Assembly (NCBI GenBank): GCA_958296175.1
Contig: OY282448.1
Coordinates: 1,922,472-1,986,471, forward strand
DNA length: 64,000 nt
Direction of reading: 5' to 3'
DNA from: an uncultured Chloroflexota bacterium
GTDB lineage: Bacteria > Chloroflexota > UBA11872
Shown one piece after another: positions 1-9,019 of this stretch. Made by a program: the position numbers and the translations under genes. Positions within the stretch are counted from its first letter, which is position 1, and the number at the start of each line of letters is the position of its first letter. Below the pieces are notes generated by a model that was given only the letters and a program-made list of their open reading frames with translations, was not told the DNA's origin and ran no database searches.

Positions 1-282
1 CGCATGGCGCTCGACCGGGACGACCTGCAAGGTCCGCTGGTGGCCGCGGCGCCGCACCCGGTCACGAACCGGGAATTCGTCACGACGTTCGGGCGCGTGC
101 TGCGCCGGCCGGTCGTCCTGCCGCTGCCCGCGCCGCTGCTGCGCGCCGCGCTGGGAGAGATTGCCCAGGAAATGCTGCTGTCCAGCCAGCGCGTCGTCCC
201 GCGCAAACTCCTGGACGCCGGCTACCAGTTTCAGCGCCCGGACCTCGAGGCGGCGCTGCGCGCGGCCCTGGCCGCCGGCTGA
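1..282 (+). CDS. C-terminal end of a YfcH/TIGR01777-type NAD-dependent epimerase (5' end outside window)
   Basis: The frame is open from base 1, so the true start lies upstream. The visible 93 residues match the DUF1731 tail of the TIGR01777/YfcH group of extended short-chain dehydrogenases: a 'TNREFVTTFGRVLRRP' segment, then 'LPAPLLRAALGEIAQEMLLSSQR', a Leu/Ala-rich helix carrying the usual 'SQRV.P..L...G..F..PDLE' pattern. In this family the Rossmann NAD(P)-binding half precedes this tail, so it should lie just outside the window. The substrate is unknown for the family. The WD40 gene follows 9 bp downstream on the same strand. Confidence 0.75.
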   Translation, partial: RMALDRDDLQGPLVAAAPHPVTNREFVTTFGRVLRRPVVLPLPAPLLRAALGEIAQEMLLSSQRVVPRKLLDAGYQFQRPDLEAALRAALAAG

Positions 283-291
283 CCCGGGCCG

Positions 292-2748
292 ATGAGGGAG
301 GGACGGCCCGCCGCCAGGTCCGCGCCGATGCATTGGGCGCGCAGGGCCGGTGCCGTCCTGCTCGCGGTCGCCGTGCTGGCGGCGGCGAAAAGCCCCGACG
401 CCTCCGCCGCGCCGGCCGAGTTCCCGCTGCAAGACGGCTACTTCTACACGCAAACCGGCGGCCGCGCGGGCCTGGGCTTCGCGGTGCGCGACGTCCGCGG
501 CGTCGACGTCTGGAGCGCGTACCAGGACCTTGGCGGCCCCCAGGCGCTGGGATACCCGGTCTCGCGGCGCTGGCGCGAAGGCCCGTTCGTCTACCAGGCC
601 TTCCAGCGCGCCGTCTTGCAGGGTGCGACGGGCGGCCGGGTCGACCCGGTCAATATCTACGACCGCCTGTCCGCGGCCGGACGCGACCCCTGGCTCAGAG
701 ACGCAAAAGGCGTGCCCGCGGCGGAATCCTTGCCCAGCGCGTCCGGCCCCCTGGCCCGCCTCCAGACGCTGGCGGCGCATCCGCGCCTCGTCGAGTTCTG
801 GCGTGACGCCCCCAACGCCCTGACGCGCTTCGGCCTGCCGCTCGCCTACCAACCCGCGCCGACCGGCGGCGTGCTGCGCGCCCAGCGGGCCGTCCTGCGG
901 CTCGACGATGGTGTCGTGCGCCTGGCCCCGTCCGGCGACCACTACAAGCAAGCCGGACTGATCCCGCGGGCGATGACCATGCCCGAAGCGCCGCCCGCCA
1001 TTCCCCGCCGCCAGATCGACGACGCTCATCAGCCCCTGGTGACCAGCGTCGCCTTCCATCCCGCAGGGGCGTCATTCGCCACGGGTGGGTTCGATCATCG
1101 GGTCGTGATCTGGGACCGGGCCAGCGGCGCGCGCCTGCGCGAGCTGCTCGGGCACCGCGGCGGGGTCTTCGAGGTTGCGTACTCACCCGACGGCGCACTG
1201 CTGGCCAGCGCGTCTGCGGATGCCACCGTGCGGCTTTGGGAGGCCGCCAGCGGCCGTCCGCTGCACGTGCTGGAAGCTGGTGACGACTGGTTCACCAGCG
1301 TGGCCTTCAGTCCAGACGGCGCGCTGCTCGCGGCCACGTCCTACGGCGTCGTGCGCCTCTGGGAGACGGCCGGCGGGCGCCTCGTTCGCACCATCGAGGG
1401 TATCGAGGGTTGGTCGAACGGCGCGGCGTTCAGCGCCGACGGGCAGCGTCTCGTCACCACCGGCTGGGCCGTGGCCGACGTATGGGACGTTGCCGCGGGC
1501 GAACGGTTGTTCGACCTCAGCGGCCAGCATTCGCGCGGCGTCTTGTCCGTGGCCCTCAGCCCCGACGGCGCGCGCATCGCCACGGGCGCCGACGACGAGA
1601 CGGCGGTGATCTGGAACGCACGCGACGGCTCGCCCATCCTGACCCTGCACGGCCACGACGCGGCGGTGTGGCACGTGGCCTTCAGCCCCGACGGGCGCCG
1701 CATCGCCACGGCCTCGGGCGACGAAACCGTGGCCGTGTGGGACGCCGCCAGCGGCCAGCGGCTCTACCGACTGACCGGCCACGTGACCGACGTGCAAGGG
1801 CTGGCCTACAGCCCCGACGGCGATCTCCTGATCTCCGGCGGATGGGACGGCCGGCTGGGCGTGTGGGCGGCGGCGGCCTCGCAACGCGCCGCGCAGACCG
1901 TGTTCGGCGCGGCCATCGCCGACCTGCGCTTCGCTCCCGACGGAAACGCCGTGGCCGCCGCGCTCGCCGACGGTCAGGTCGCACTCGTGGGCAATGACGG
2001 CGGCGTGCGTCTGCGGATCGCCGCCCACGACCTGCCGGTCAACGCCGTGGCCTTCTCGCCCGACGGGTCGCTCGTCGCCTCGGGCGGCGGCGGCGGACGA
2101 GTTCGCTTCTGGGACGCGCGCACCGGAGCGCTGCGCGCCGAAGCGCCGCCCGCGGGCGCCGCCGTGTCTACGCTCGCGTTCACGCCCGACGGCGCGGCGC
2201 TGGCCGGCGATCGGGCCGGGGTCGTCCGCAAGCTGGACGCGGCCAGCGGCGCAACGATCTGGACCTCCGAACGGCTCCCCAAGGACGTCACGGCGCTCGC
2301 GGTGCGCGGGCCCAGCACCGTGGCCGTCGGAACGTTCGGCGAGGTCTGGTTCCTCGACGCGGCCACGGGCGGCGTGCGCCGGCGGGTGGTCGGGTTCGAC
2401 GACTGGATACGCGCGCTCGCGTTCGACCCGCACGTCCCCGAACTGGCCGCGGCCGACGGTGCGGCGGTCAAGATTCTGGCCGCGAACGACGCGCTGATCC
2501 TGCGCACCATCGAGCCCGAGGCCGGCCTTCTCACCGGGCTTGCGTACCACCCGTCCGGCGGCAGCCTGGCGCTGGCGGCCTATCGGCGCGTCCACCTGCG
2601 CGACCCCACTGGCCGCGTGGCGCTGGGCCGCGCGATCGACGCGCACGTCGACTGGACGCGCGCAGTAGCCGTCAGCGCGGACGGCGCGCTGCTGGCCACG
2701 GGCGGCGACGACCGGGTGCTGCGCTTCTGGACCACCGACCCGCGCTGA
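292..2748 (+). CDS. Secreted WD40 beta-propeller protein with about 14 repeats
   Basis: An 818-residue protein that starts with an Arg-containing, Ala/Val-rich signal peptide; an internal Met at 328 gives a cleaner one ('MHWARRAGAVLLAVAVLAAA'). Residues about 45-240 hold two related segments of the 'LGGPQALGYPVSRRW..GPFVYQAFQRAVLQ' type, resembling LGFP-like wall or substrate-binding repeats. From about residue 245 to the end I count 14 WD units ('VAFSPDG..LA(S/T)G..D..V..WD'), enough for two seven-bladed propellers. Several blades have lost the terminal WD. A scaffold or binding role outside the membrane is inferred; no enzymatic motif is visible. It lies 9 bp after the epimerase and 26 bp before the glycosyltransferase, so it is probably cotranscribed with both. 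Confidence 0.85.
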   Translation: MREGRPAARSAPMHWARRAGAVLLAVAVLAAAKSPDASAAPAEFPLQDGYFYTQTGGRAGLGFAVRDVRGVDVWSAYQDLGGPQALGYPVSRRWREGPFVYQAFQRAVLQGATGGRVDPVNIYDRLSAAGRDPWLRDAKGVPAAESLPSASGPLARLQTLAAHPRLVEFWRDAPNALTRFGLPLAYQPAPTGGVLRAQRAVLRLDDGVVRLAPSGDHYKQAGLIPRAMTMPEAPPAIPRRQIDDAHQPLVTSVAFHPAGASFATGGFDHRVVIWDRASGARLRELLGHRGGVFEVAYSPDGALLASASADATVRLWEAASGRPLHVLEAGDDWFTSVAFSPDGALLAATSYGVVRLWETAGGRLVRTIEGIEGWSNGAAFSADGQRLVTTGWAVADVWDVAAGERLFDLSGQHSRGVLSVALSPDGARIATGADDETAVIWNARDGSPILTLHGHDAAVWHVAFSPDGRRIATASGDETVAVWDAASGQRLYRLTGHVTDVQGLAYSPDGDLLISGGWDGRLGVWAAAASQRAAQTVFGAAIADLRFAPDGNAVAAALADGQVALVGNDGGVRLRIAAHDLPVNAVAFSPDGSLVASGGGGGRVRFWDARTGALRAEAPPAGAAVSTLAFTPDGAALAGDRAGVVRKLDAASGATIWTSERLPKDVTALAVRGPSTVAVGTFGEVWFLDAATGGVRRRVVGFDDWIRALAFDPHVPELAAADGAAVKILAANDALILRTIEPEAGLLTGLAYHPSGGSLALAAYRRVHLRDPTGRVALGRAIDAHVDWTRAVAVSADGALLATGGDDRVLRFWTTDPR

Positions 2749-2774
2749 CGGTGCGCTGAAGTCGGCTGCGCGTC

Positions 2775-3977
2775 GTGGATGCTTGGGTGATTGCCGCGGG
2801 CGCTCCGGCCGCGCTGGCGGCGCTGGTCTGGGTCTGGCTGCTCACCGCCCGCGGCGGCTATTGGCGCACCGACGTCCGCCTCCCCGCCGCGCCGTCCCAG
2901 GCCGGGCCGGACGAGTGGCCGTCCGTGACGATCGTCGTTCCCGCGCGGAACGAAGCCGAGGTCCTGCCGATCACCCTGCCCACGCTGCTCGGGCAGCGGT
3001 ACCCAGGCCGCATGCAGGTCGTCGTCGTGGACGACGACAGCGACGACGGCACCAGCGAAGCCGCGGAACGCGCCGCCGCGCGCGTGGACGGCGCCCGCGT
3101 GCAGGTAGTGCCGGCGGGCCCGCTGCCCGCAGGATGGGCGGGCAAGGTCTGGGCAATGCGCCGCGGGGCCCACGCCGCGCGCGAGGCCGACGCCCAGTTC
3201 GTTCTCTTCACCGACGCCGACGTCGCCCATCCGCCGGATTCGCTGCGCCGGCTGGTGCTGACGGCGCTCGACCAGCGGCTGGACCTGGTGTCAGTCATGG
3301 CGCGTCTGCGCACGGAAACCTGGAGCGAGCGGCTGTTGATTCCGGCCTTCGTCTACTTCTTCGGCCTGCTCTATCCGTTTCGCTGGTCGAACGACCCGGC
3401 GCGCTCCACCGCCGCGGCCGCGGGCGGGTGCATGCTGGTGCGCCGGCGGGCGCTGGAGCGCGTCGGCGGTCTCCAGGCCATCCGCGCCGAAGTCATCGAC
3501 GATTGCGCGCTTGCGGCCAGAATCAAGCACAGTGGCGGCCGTACCTGGCTCGGCCTGGCGCGGAGCGTGCGCAGCGTGCGCGCCTATGGCGGCGTGCCGG
3601 GGGTTTGGCACGTCGCGGCTCGCACGGCGTACACCCAGCTCGGCTATTCGCCGTCGAACCTCGCCGGCACGGTGTTGGGCATGCTCGCGGCCTTTGCCGC
3701 GCCGCCCGCCGCGGTTGCGGCGGGGCTGGCCGGCCTGTGCGTGTCGTCTGCCGCGGCAGCGCCGCTTGCCGTGCTGGCCGCGGGCGCGGCGGGCTGGACG
3801 CTCTCGGCGGTTTCCTACGCGCCAATGACGCGCTGGTACGGTCGGTCGATGCTTCACGCCGCGTCCCTGCCGCTGGCGGCCGTGCTCTACACCGCCATGA
3901 CGCTGGACTCGGCCCGCCGCCACGCCGCCGGCAGCGGCGGCCGCTGGAAAGGCCGAACGTACGCGCCGCCGCGGTGA
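2775..3977 (+). CDS. hpnB: HpnB-like family 2 glycosyltransferase, membrane-associated
   Basis: 400 residues from a GTG start; an ATG two bases further on is out of frame. An N-terminal membrane segment is followed by a GT-A fold: 'SVTIVVPARNEAEVLP' near residue 52, nucleotide-binding 'VVVVDDDSDDGT', and 'FTDADV' as the DxD metal site. Further on come 'GGCMLVRRRALERVGG' and 'EVIDDCALA', the acidic acceptor-site motif, then two or more C-terminal membrane helices. This order matches the hopene-associated glycosyltransferase HpnB group. No squalene-hopene cyclase is in view, so a hopanoid substrate is only a family-based guess. Confidence 0.8.
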   Translation: MDAWVIAAGAPAALAALVWVWLLTARGGYWRTDVRLPAAPSQAGPDEWPSVTIVVPARNEAEVLPITLPTLLGQRYPGRMQVVVVDDDSDDGTSEAAERAAARVDGARVQVVPAGPLPAGWAGKVWAMRRGAHAAREADAQFVLFTDADVAHPPDSLRRLVLTALDQRLDLVSVMARLRTETWSERLLIPAFVYFFGLLYPFRWSNDPARSTAAAAGGCMLVRRRALERVGGLQAIRAEVIDDCALAARIKHSGGRTWLGLARSVRSVRAYGGVPGVWHVAARTAYTQLGYSPSNLAGTVLGMLAAFAAPPAAVAAGLAGLCVSSAAAAPLAVLAAGAAGWTLSAVSYAPMTRWYGRSMLHAASLPLAAVLYTAMTLDSARRHAAGSGGRWKGRTYAPPR

Positions 3978-4000
3978 CGGCGCGCGCTCCGAATCCCCGC

Positions 4001-4681
4001 TCACGCGCGGCCCGCGCCCGCCGGCTGTCGGACGCGGGCGCGCCGAAGTTCGCCCACCGCCTGCCGCACGGTTGCCCATGCCGCCTGCAACGCAAGTGCG
4101 GCCATAATCGCCGCCACCGCCAGGTCGGGCCAGCCGGTGGACGTTCCAAACACACCCAGCGCCGCCAGGATCACCGCCGCGTTGCCAAGCGCGTCGTTGC
4201 GCGAACACAGCCACACCGAGCGCATGTTGCTGTCGCCGGCCCGATACGCCCACAGCACGCCCACCACCAGAACGTTCGCCGCCAGCGCCGCAAAGCCCAC
4301 GGCGCCCATGGCGGCGGCGCTCGGCAGCGTGCCCTGCACGGCGTGCCAGACGGTCGAGCCGAGCACCACCAGCCCCAACAGCCCCATCGAGACCCCCTTC
4401 ACCAGCGCGGCGCGGGCGCGCACGTGCAGCGCCATGCCGACGACCAGCAGGCTGATGCCGTAATTCGCCGCGTCGGCCATGAAGTCCAGCGCGTCGGCCT
4501 GCAGCGCCGCCGAGCCGGCCGCCGCGCCCACGACAACCTCCACCAGGAACATCGACGCGTTGATAACCAGCGCAATCCACAGCGCGCGGCGGTACGCCGG
4601 CCCGCGGCGGCCGGCCTCGTCGCGCGGGCCGTGGTCGCAGCAGTCGGTGGTCCGCATGCCATCACCAGCCAGGACGGTCAC
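4001..4681 (-). CDS. Cation diffusion facilitator (CDF) family transporter
   Basis: 226 residues with about six membrane helices. 'DALDFMADAANY' in helix II corresponds to the CDF metal site and 'SRNDALGNAAV' in helix V to the second half, with Asp in the expected places. The N-terminal 'DCCDHGP' is a likely metal-capturing tail. The long cytoplasmic C-terminal domain of classical CDF exporters is nearly absent, so this is a short CDF. It probably exports Zn, Co or a similar divalent ion by proton antiport; the exact metal is not readable. An alternative start at 4657 (MRTTDCC) keeps the metal tail. It is convergent with the glycosyltransferase (23 bp gap) and divergent from the MFS gene. Confidence 0.8.
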   Translation of the reverse strand: MTVLAGDGMRTTDCCDHGPRDEAGRRGPAYRRALWIALVINASMFLVEVVVGAAAGSAALQADALDFMADAANYGISLLVVGMALHVRARAALVKGVSMGLLGLVVLGSTVWHAVQGTLPSAAAMGAVGFAALAANVLVVGVLWAYRAGDSNMRSVWLCSRNDALGNAAVILAALGVFGTSTGWPDLAVAAIMAALALQAAWATVRQAVGELRRARVRQPAGAGRA

Positions 4682-4731
4682 GCTTTGATGCTAGTCCATG
4701 CGCAGAGCGGCTATAGTCCCCACGTGCCGCC

Positions 4732-5970
4732 ATGAATGTTCCGCCCGCCCAGCCGCTGCGTGCGCAGGGTCTCCGCCGCTGGCAAGTCCCGCTGCTGGTG
4801 CTGACGGCCGGCGCGCTGCTGGCGGCCATCGAATCAGGCTCCCGCTCCACGTTCGGCCTGTTCCTGCCGCCCTTGTCGGAGACGCGCGGCTGGTCGCGCG
4901 AGGTCTTCAGCCTGGCCATGGCGTTGCAGAACCTCACGCTGGGTCTGGTGCTGCCCCTCGCCGCCGCCGCGGCCGACCGCGTCGGTCCCGTCCGAGTCGT
5001 CGCCGCCGGCGCCAGCGTGTATGCGCTGGGCATCTGGCTCATGCGGCTGATCGAGGCCCCCGCCGCTTTTCAGCTGGTGGGCGGGCTGCTGGTCGGCGCG
5101 GGCTTTGCCTTTGCGTCCTTCTCGTTGGTCGTCGCCGCCATGGTGCGCGTGGTCAGACCCGAACGGCGGCCGCTCGTCATGGGCGTGGGTATGGCGGCCG
5201 CGTCGTTGGGGCAGGTCGTGTTCTCGCCCATCATGCAGGGATTCATCAGCGCCTACGGCTGGAGCGACGCCCTGGCCTGGCTGGCGCTGATTGCGCTGGC
5301 CATGGTCCCGCTGGCGTTCGTGCTGCCCGGCGACCCAAACCTGGCTGCCGAGCGCAGCGCCCGCCGCGGCGTGCGCGCCGCCATCCGCGAGGCGGCCGAG
5401 CATCGCGGCTACCTGCTGCTGACCGCCGGCTTCTTCGTGTGCGGATTCCACGTCGCGTTCATCTCCGTGCACCTGCCGGCCTATGTGCTCGACCTGGGCT
5501 TCGCCGCCAGTGTGGGGGCCGCGGCGCTGGCGTTGATCGGCCTGTTCAACATCGTCGGGTCGCTGCTGGCCGGCATGGCCGGCATGCGGTTCAGCCGCCG
5601 ACTGAGCCTGAGTTTCATCTACGCGGCGCGCGCCGCAGTCATCGCCGCGTTCCTGCTGCTGCCCAAAACCGAACTCGTCACCTACGTGTTTGCTGCGCTG
5701 ATGGGCCTGCTGTGGCTTGCCACGGTTCCCTTGACCACCGACATCGTTGCCCGCCTGTTCGGTGTGCGCTACCTGGCCACGCTGTTCTCGTTCGTCTTCC
5801 TGTCCCACCAGCTGGGCGCGTTCACCGGGGTGTGGCTGGGCGGCGCGATCTACGAGGCCACGGGCAGTTACGACGGCATGTGGCTGGCCGGCATCGCGTT
5901 CGGCCTGGCGGCCGCGCTGATCCACCTGCCGATCGACGAGCGCCCCCTGCCGCGCCTTGCCGCAACCTGA
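4732..5970 (+). CDS. Major facilitator superfamily transporter
   Basis: 412 residues with 12 predicted membrane helices in two six-helix halves. The loop 2-3 signature is degenerate ('AAAAADRVGPVRVV' in place of G-x-L-a-D-R-x-G-R). The layout resembles monocarboxylate/oxalate-formate type MFS proteins, with 'SRSTFGLFLPPLSETRGWSRE' in helix 1 and 'PLTTDIVARLFGVRYLATLFS' in helix 10. Its substrate cannot be read from the sequence. It is divergent from the CDF gene across 50 bp, which must hold both promoters. Confidence 0.85.
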   Translation: MNVPPAQPLRAQGLRRWQVPLLVLTAGALLAAIESGSRSTFGLFLPPLSETRGWSREVFSLAMALQNLTLGLVLPLAAAAADRVGPVRVVAAGASVYALGIWLMRLIEAPAAFQLVGGLLVGAGFAFASFSLVVAAMVRVVRPERRPLVMGVGMAAASLGQVVFSPIMQGFISAYGWSDALAWLALIALAMVPLAFVLPGDPNLAAERSARRGVRAAIREAAEHRGYLLLTAGFFVCGFHVAFISVHLPAYVLDLGFAASVGAAALALIGLFNIVGSLLAGMAGMRFSRRLSLSFIYAARAAVIAAFLLLPKTELVTYVFAALMGLLWLATVPLTTDIVARLFGVRYLATLFSFVFLSHQLGAFTGVWLGGAIYEATGSYDGMWLAGIAFGLAAALIHLPIDERPLPRLAAT

Positions 5971-6030
5971 CGGCGCGGCCTCCGCCGCACCGCGCGGCTG
6001 CCGTGCGGCGCTGGCAGGGCCAAGCCGCGG

Positions 6031-6104
6031 TCGGGGCGGCCGGATTCGAACCGGCGGCCTCCTGACCCCCAGTCAGGTGCGCTACCAGGCTGCGCCACGC
6101 CCCG
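6031..6104 (-). tRNA. tRNA-Pro (anticodon GGG)
   Basis: The minus-strand copy folds as a complete cloverleaf. The 7-bp acceptor stem pairs CGGGGCG with CGCCCCG, with discriminator A at 6031. The D arm is 'GCGCAGCCTGGTAGCGC', typical of bacterial tRNA-Pro. The anticodon stem is CCTGA/TCAGG around the loop CTGGGGG (anticodon GGG), and the T arm is GCCGG-TTCGAAT-CCGGC. The 3' CCA is not encoded; the genome continues CCG. It sits 11 bp downstream of the glycosyltransferase stop on the same strand. Confidence 0.97.
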
Positions 6105-6115
6105 GGCGCGTGAGT

Positions 6116-7150
6116 CTAGCAGCGAATCGTTGGCGCGCCGCCCGCCGCGGCGGTCCCAACCGCCCGCCGCAGCCGCCGCTGCCGCCGCCACAGCGTCCAG
6201 GGCCAGGACGGGCCATCCACGAACGGGCGCACGTCGCGCCAGCGCACCCGCCGCGCGGCCGCCAGCCGCCGCCGCTCCCGCAGCGCGGCGCGCAGCCCCC
6301 GCAGCGCCGCCAGCCGCCCTCGCAGCGCCGCCAGGCTGCGCTGCCGCGCCATCGTGATCGGCAGCGACCCCAGGTCATACGCGGCCATCAGCGGCAGCCA
6401 GGCCATCAGCGGCCAGGTCGGATAGTTCTTGACGATGGTCCACACCTTGTTGCGGCCCAGGTGAAAGGTCTTGAACGCCGAATCCTCCACCCCGGTGGCC
6501 GAATGCGCGTGCAGCACGCGCGCCTCGGGCACGTAGCGCGCCGACCAGCCCAGCCAGCGCGCGCGCCAGGCCAGGTCCACGTCCTCCAGATAGGCGAAGA
6601 AGCGCGGGTCGAAGCCCCCCGTCTGGTCGAGCAGTGCCTTGCGGTACAGCGCCGCCCCCGCGCAGACGCCAAAGACCTCCCCCGCAGCGTCGACGCCCAC
6701 CGACGCCGCGTTGTGGCGGTCCCAGGCCACGCCCAGCACGTCGGTCGACACACCGGCCGAGTCGATGACCTCCGGCGCGTGCGCCAGCACGATGCGGCTT
6801 CCAAACGCCCCGGCCCGCGGGGTTCGGCGCGCCTCGCGCACCAGCACGGCCAGCCAGTCGGGATCGGGCGCCGCGTCGTTGTTCAGCGTTGCCACCAGCT
6901 CGGCCCGCGCCAGCCCGAAGCCCACGTTGTTGGCCGCCGCAAACCCCTGGTTCTCCGCCAGCCGCGTCAGCACCACCTCCGGGTGCTCCCGACGAATCCA
7001 GTCCGCGCTCCCGTCCGAGCTGCCGTTGTCCACCACGATCGTCTCGTGCGCCACCCCCTGCTGCCGGCGCAGCGCCGGCAGGCACTGCCGCAGATGCTGC
7101 AACCCATTCCAGGTCACCACCACCACCGAAACCTCGACCACCAGACTCAT
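6116..7150 (-). CDS. Family 2 glycosyltransferase (rhamnosyltransferase-like)
   Basis: 344 residues. The GT-A domain begins at once: 'VSVVVVTWNGLQHLRQCL', 'VVDNGSSDGS', 'LAENQGFAAANNVGF', 'ATLNNDA' (metal/nucleotide site), then 'GAALYRKALLDQTGGFDPRFF' and 'YLEDVDLAWRARWLGW'. This is the standard order of WbbL/RfbF-type rhamnosyl- or glycosyltransferases that build surface polysaccharides. The last 90 residues are very basic with one or two hydrophobic stretches, suggesting peripheral membrane binding. The donor and acceptor cannot be read. No other polysaccharide genes are adjacent. Confidence 0.88.
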   Translation of the reverse strand: MSLVVEVSVVVVTWNGLQHLRQCLPALRRQQGVAHETIVVDNGSSDGSADWIRREHPEVVLTRLAENQGFAAANNVGFGLARAELVATLNNDAAPDPDWLAVLVREARRTPRAGAFGSRIVLAHAPEVIDSAGVSTDVLGVAWDRHNAASVGVDAAGEVFGVCAGAALYRKALLDQTGGFDPRFFAYLEDVDLAWRARWLGWSARYVPEARVLHAHSATGVEDSAFKTFHLGRNKVWTIVKNYPTWPLMAWLPLMAAYDLGSLPITMARQRSLAALRGRLAALRGLRAALRERRRLAAARRVRWRDVRPFVDGPSWPWTLWRRQRRLRRAVGTAAAGGAPTIRC

Positions 7151-7228
7151 CCCCGCCCCCCGCGCCCATCACCCTCGGGCGCGCACCTGCGCGTCATCGG
7201 CAGCTCGACGCTGCCGCCGGTCGGACGG

Positions 7229-9019
7229 TTACCCGACGGCGGCCTCGGCGCCGGTGGAGTCGACGAGCGGCGGTCTGGATGTCTTCCGCGCGCCGCCGCG
7301 CGGTGGGGACGAAAGGCCAAACAGCCCGAGGAGTTCGTCCTCGCTGAGCCGAGCGGCAAGGTCGAGCGACACGTCGTCAATGACGTCATCGTAGAGCTTC
7401 TGCTTCTCACGCAAGATATTCCGAATTCGCTCCTCAATCGTATCTTCGCACACGTATTTGAACACGGTCACGTGCGCCGCCTGGCCCATGCGGTGGGTTC
7501 GATCCTCGGCCTGCCGCTCGACGGCCGGGTTCCACCACCGATCCAGATGAAAGACGTACGAAGCTTCCTGAAGATTCAGCCCCACGCCGCCTGCCCTGAC
7601 GGAGAGAATCAGCGCCTGGTGCGACGGATTCGACCTAAACGCCGCGATGACCTGGTCGCGGGCGGCGCTGGTCATGGCGCCGGTATATGTCAGCGGACGA
7701 TGCTCCTTCAAGACATTAGCAACAGCGCCAACGCCAAAGGTGTCGTCGGTGTATTGTGAAAAAATCAGCGCACGGTGATTCTGTGCTGCAAGTGTCGTCA
7801 GACGCTCGCCAATGTCGCGCAGCTTGGCGGACTCTCCAGTCCGAGGATCGACGTTGCAAATCTGCTTGAGCCGCGTTATCAGCTCCAGCACGTGTGTAAC
7901 GCGCACCGTAGTTCCGCGTTTGCGCAACTGGACGATGCCCTCGTCTTCCGCGCGCCGGTAGGCCGCCTGCTGCATGGGTCCAAGCACGAGCGGTATCTCG
8001 ATGATCTGCTTTGGCGGCAGCTGGGGAAGCACGTCGACTTTGCGCCGCCGCAGCTGCAGATCGCGATGACGCTGCAGCAACGCTTCGGTACGGCTGAACG
8101 AAGATCTGGAAGACGCCGCACCGTGATCGACGAACTCCAGGATAGAGGCCAGATCGTCCAGATCGTTCTCGAGCGGCGTGCCAGTCAGCGCCCATGAACG
8201 CCGTCGGTCGAGACGCTTGAGCAGTATGCTGGTTGCGGTGTCGTTGTTCTTGATGCGTTGCGCCTCGTCCAAGAGCACGAGATCCCAGAGCTTGCGTCCC
8301 GGCGCGGACGCGGCGCCGCTCGACAAGTCGGTGCGCAGCGTGTCGTAACTCACGATCGTCACGTGAACGTGCGCGTTCCATTGCCAGGCCCGATCGTGCG
8401 CCGGGCCGTGGACGATGAGGGTCCGCAACTCCGGGGCCCAGCGCCGAAACTCGCGCTGCCATTGGCGAACGATGGCCGCCGGCGCAACGATCAACACCGA
8501 CGAGATCGTGCGCTGGGTGAAGAGGATGCGGATCGCGGCAATGGCTTGCACGGTTTTGCCGAGCCCCATGTCGTCGGCCAGCAGCATCCGCTCGCTGGCG
8601 ATCAGCGCGCGAACGCCGTCGTGTTGGAATGGCAGCAGGCCGCTTGGCCAGTCGAGCGTTGCCTCGGGTCCGGGCAGCAGCGAATCGAGCGGGAGTGCGA
8701 GCACGACGCGAAGTCGTTCCCGCAGCGTGCTGGCGGCCTGCTCGGCTGGAACGTCCCCCGCAGCCCCGCCCCGCCCGTCGAGGCCGTCGCTTGGGAACGA
8801 TCGACTCGACGTAGGCGTGCGTTCGGATGGAAGCTCGAAGTCGACATACGTCGCTGTCTCGGGAAGAGGAGTGATGATTGGCAACGAACGGGTCTCGGCT
8901 GGCGCGGCTGTGGCGAGCGCAATCCGCGTGGGCGGCTCGGCCTCGACCCGTCGGCGCCACAACCACCAGAACCGGCGGCGAGCCGCCGCCGGCACCGCTC
9001 GCCGCCAGCCGCCGCTCAT
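7229..9019 (-). CDS. SNF2-family DEAQ-box helicase/translocase, last gene of a five-gene operon
   Basis: 596 residues. The first 110 are basic and low-complexity. Then comes a complete SNF2 motor: 'LLPFQHDGVRAL' (residue 128), Walker A 'LADDMGLGKT' (147-156), 'LLDEAQRIKN' as motif II at about 249 (DEAQ rather than DEAH), 'LTGTPLEN' (278-285), 'LILSVRAGGVGLNLQEA', and motif VI 'QAEDRTHRMGQ' (503-513). All ATPase and translocase residues look intact, so ATP-driven dsDNA translocation is expected. The ATG overlaps the stop of the preceding gene (ATGA), indicating translational coupling. Known defence systems such as DISARM (DrmD) and Zorya (ZorD) use SNF2 motors, but none of their partners is here. 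Confidence 0.93.
   Translation of the reverse strand: MSGGWRRAVPAAARRRFWWLWRRRVEAEPPTRIALATAAPAETRSLPIITPLPETATYVDFELPSERTPTSSRSFPSDGLDGRGGAAGDVPAEQAASTLRERLRVVLALPLDSLLPGPEATLDWPSGLLPFQHDGVRALIASERMLLADDMGLGKTVQAIAAIRILFTQRTISSVLIVAPAAIVRQWQREFRRWAPELRTLIVHGPAHDRAWQWNAHVHVTIVSYDTLRTDLSSGAASAPGRKLWDLVLLDEAQRIKNNDTATSILLKRLDRRRSWALTGTPLENDLDDLASILEFVDHGAASSRSSFSRTEALLQRHRDLQLRRRKVDVLPQLPPKQIIEIPLVLGPMQQAAYRRAEDEGIVQLRKRGTTVRVTHVLELITRLKQICNVDPRTGESAKLRDIGERLTTLAAQNHRALIFSQYTDDTFGVGAVANVLKEHRPLTYTGAMTSAARDQVIAAFRSNPSHQALILSVRAGGVGLNLQEASYVFHLDRWWNPAVERQAEDRTHRMGQAAHVTVFKYVCEDTIEERIRNILREKQKLYDDVIDDVSLDLAARLSEDELLGLFGLSSPPRGGARKTSRPPLVDSTGAEAAVG

Noticed and set aside
1183..2646. 487-aa open frame antisense to the WD40 gene
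   Set aside because: It is a shadow frame of a GC-rich gene: no recognisable domain, Arg/Gly/His-heavy composition, and it mirrors the WD repeats.
6105..6115. Encoded CCA or second tRNA next to tRNA-Pro
   Set aside because: The 3' flank reads CCG after the discriminator, and no second cloverleaf can be drawn in the gap.
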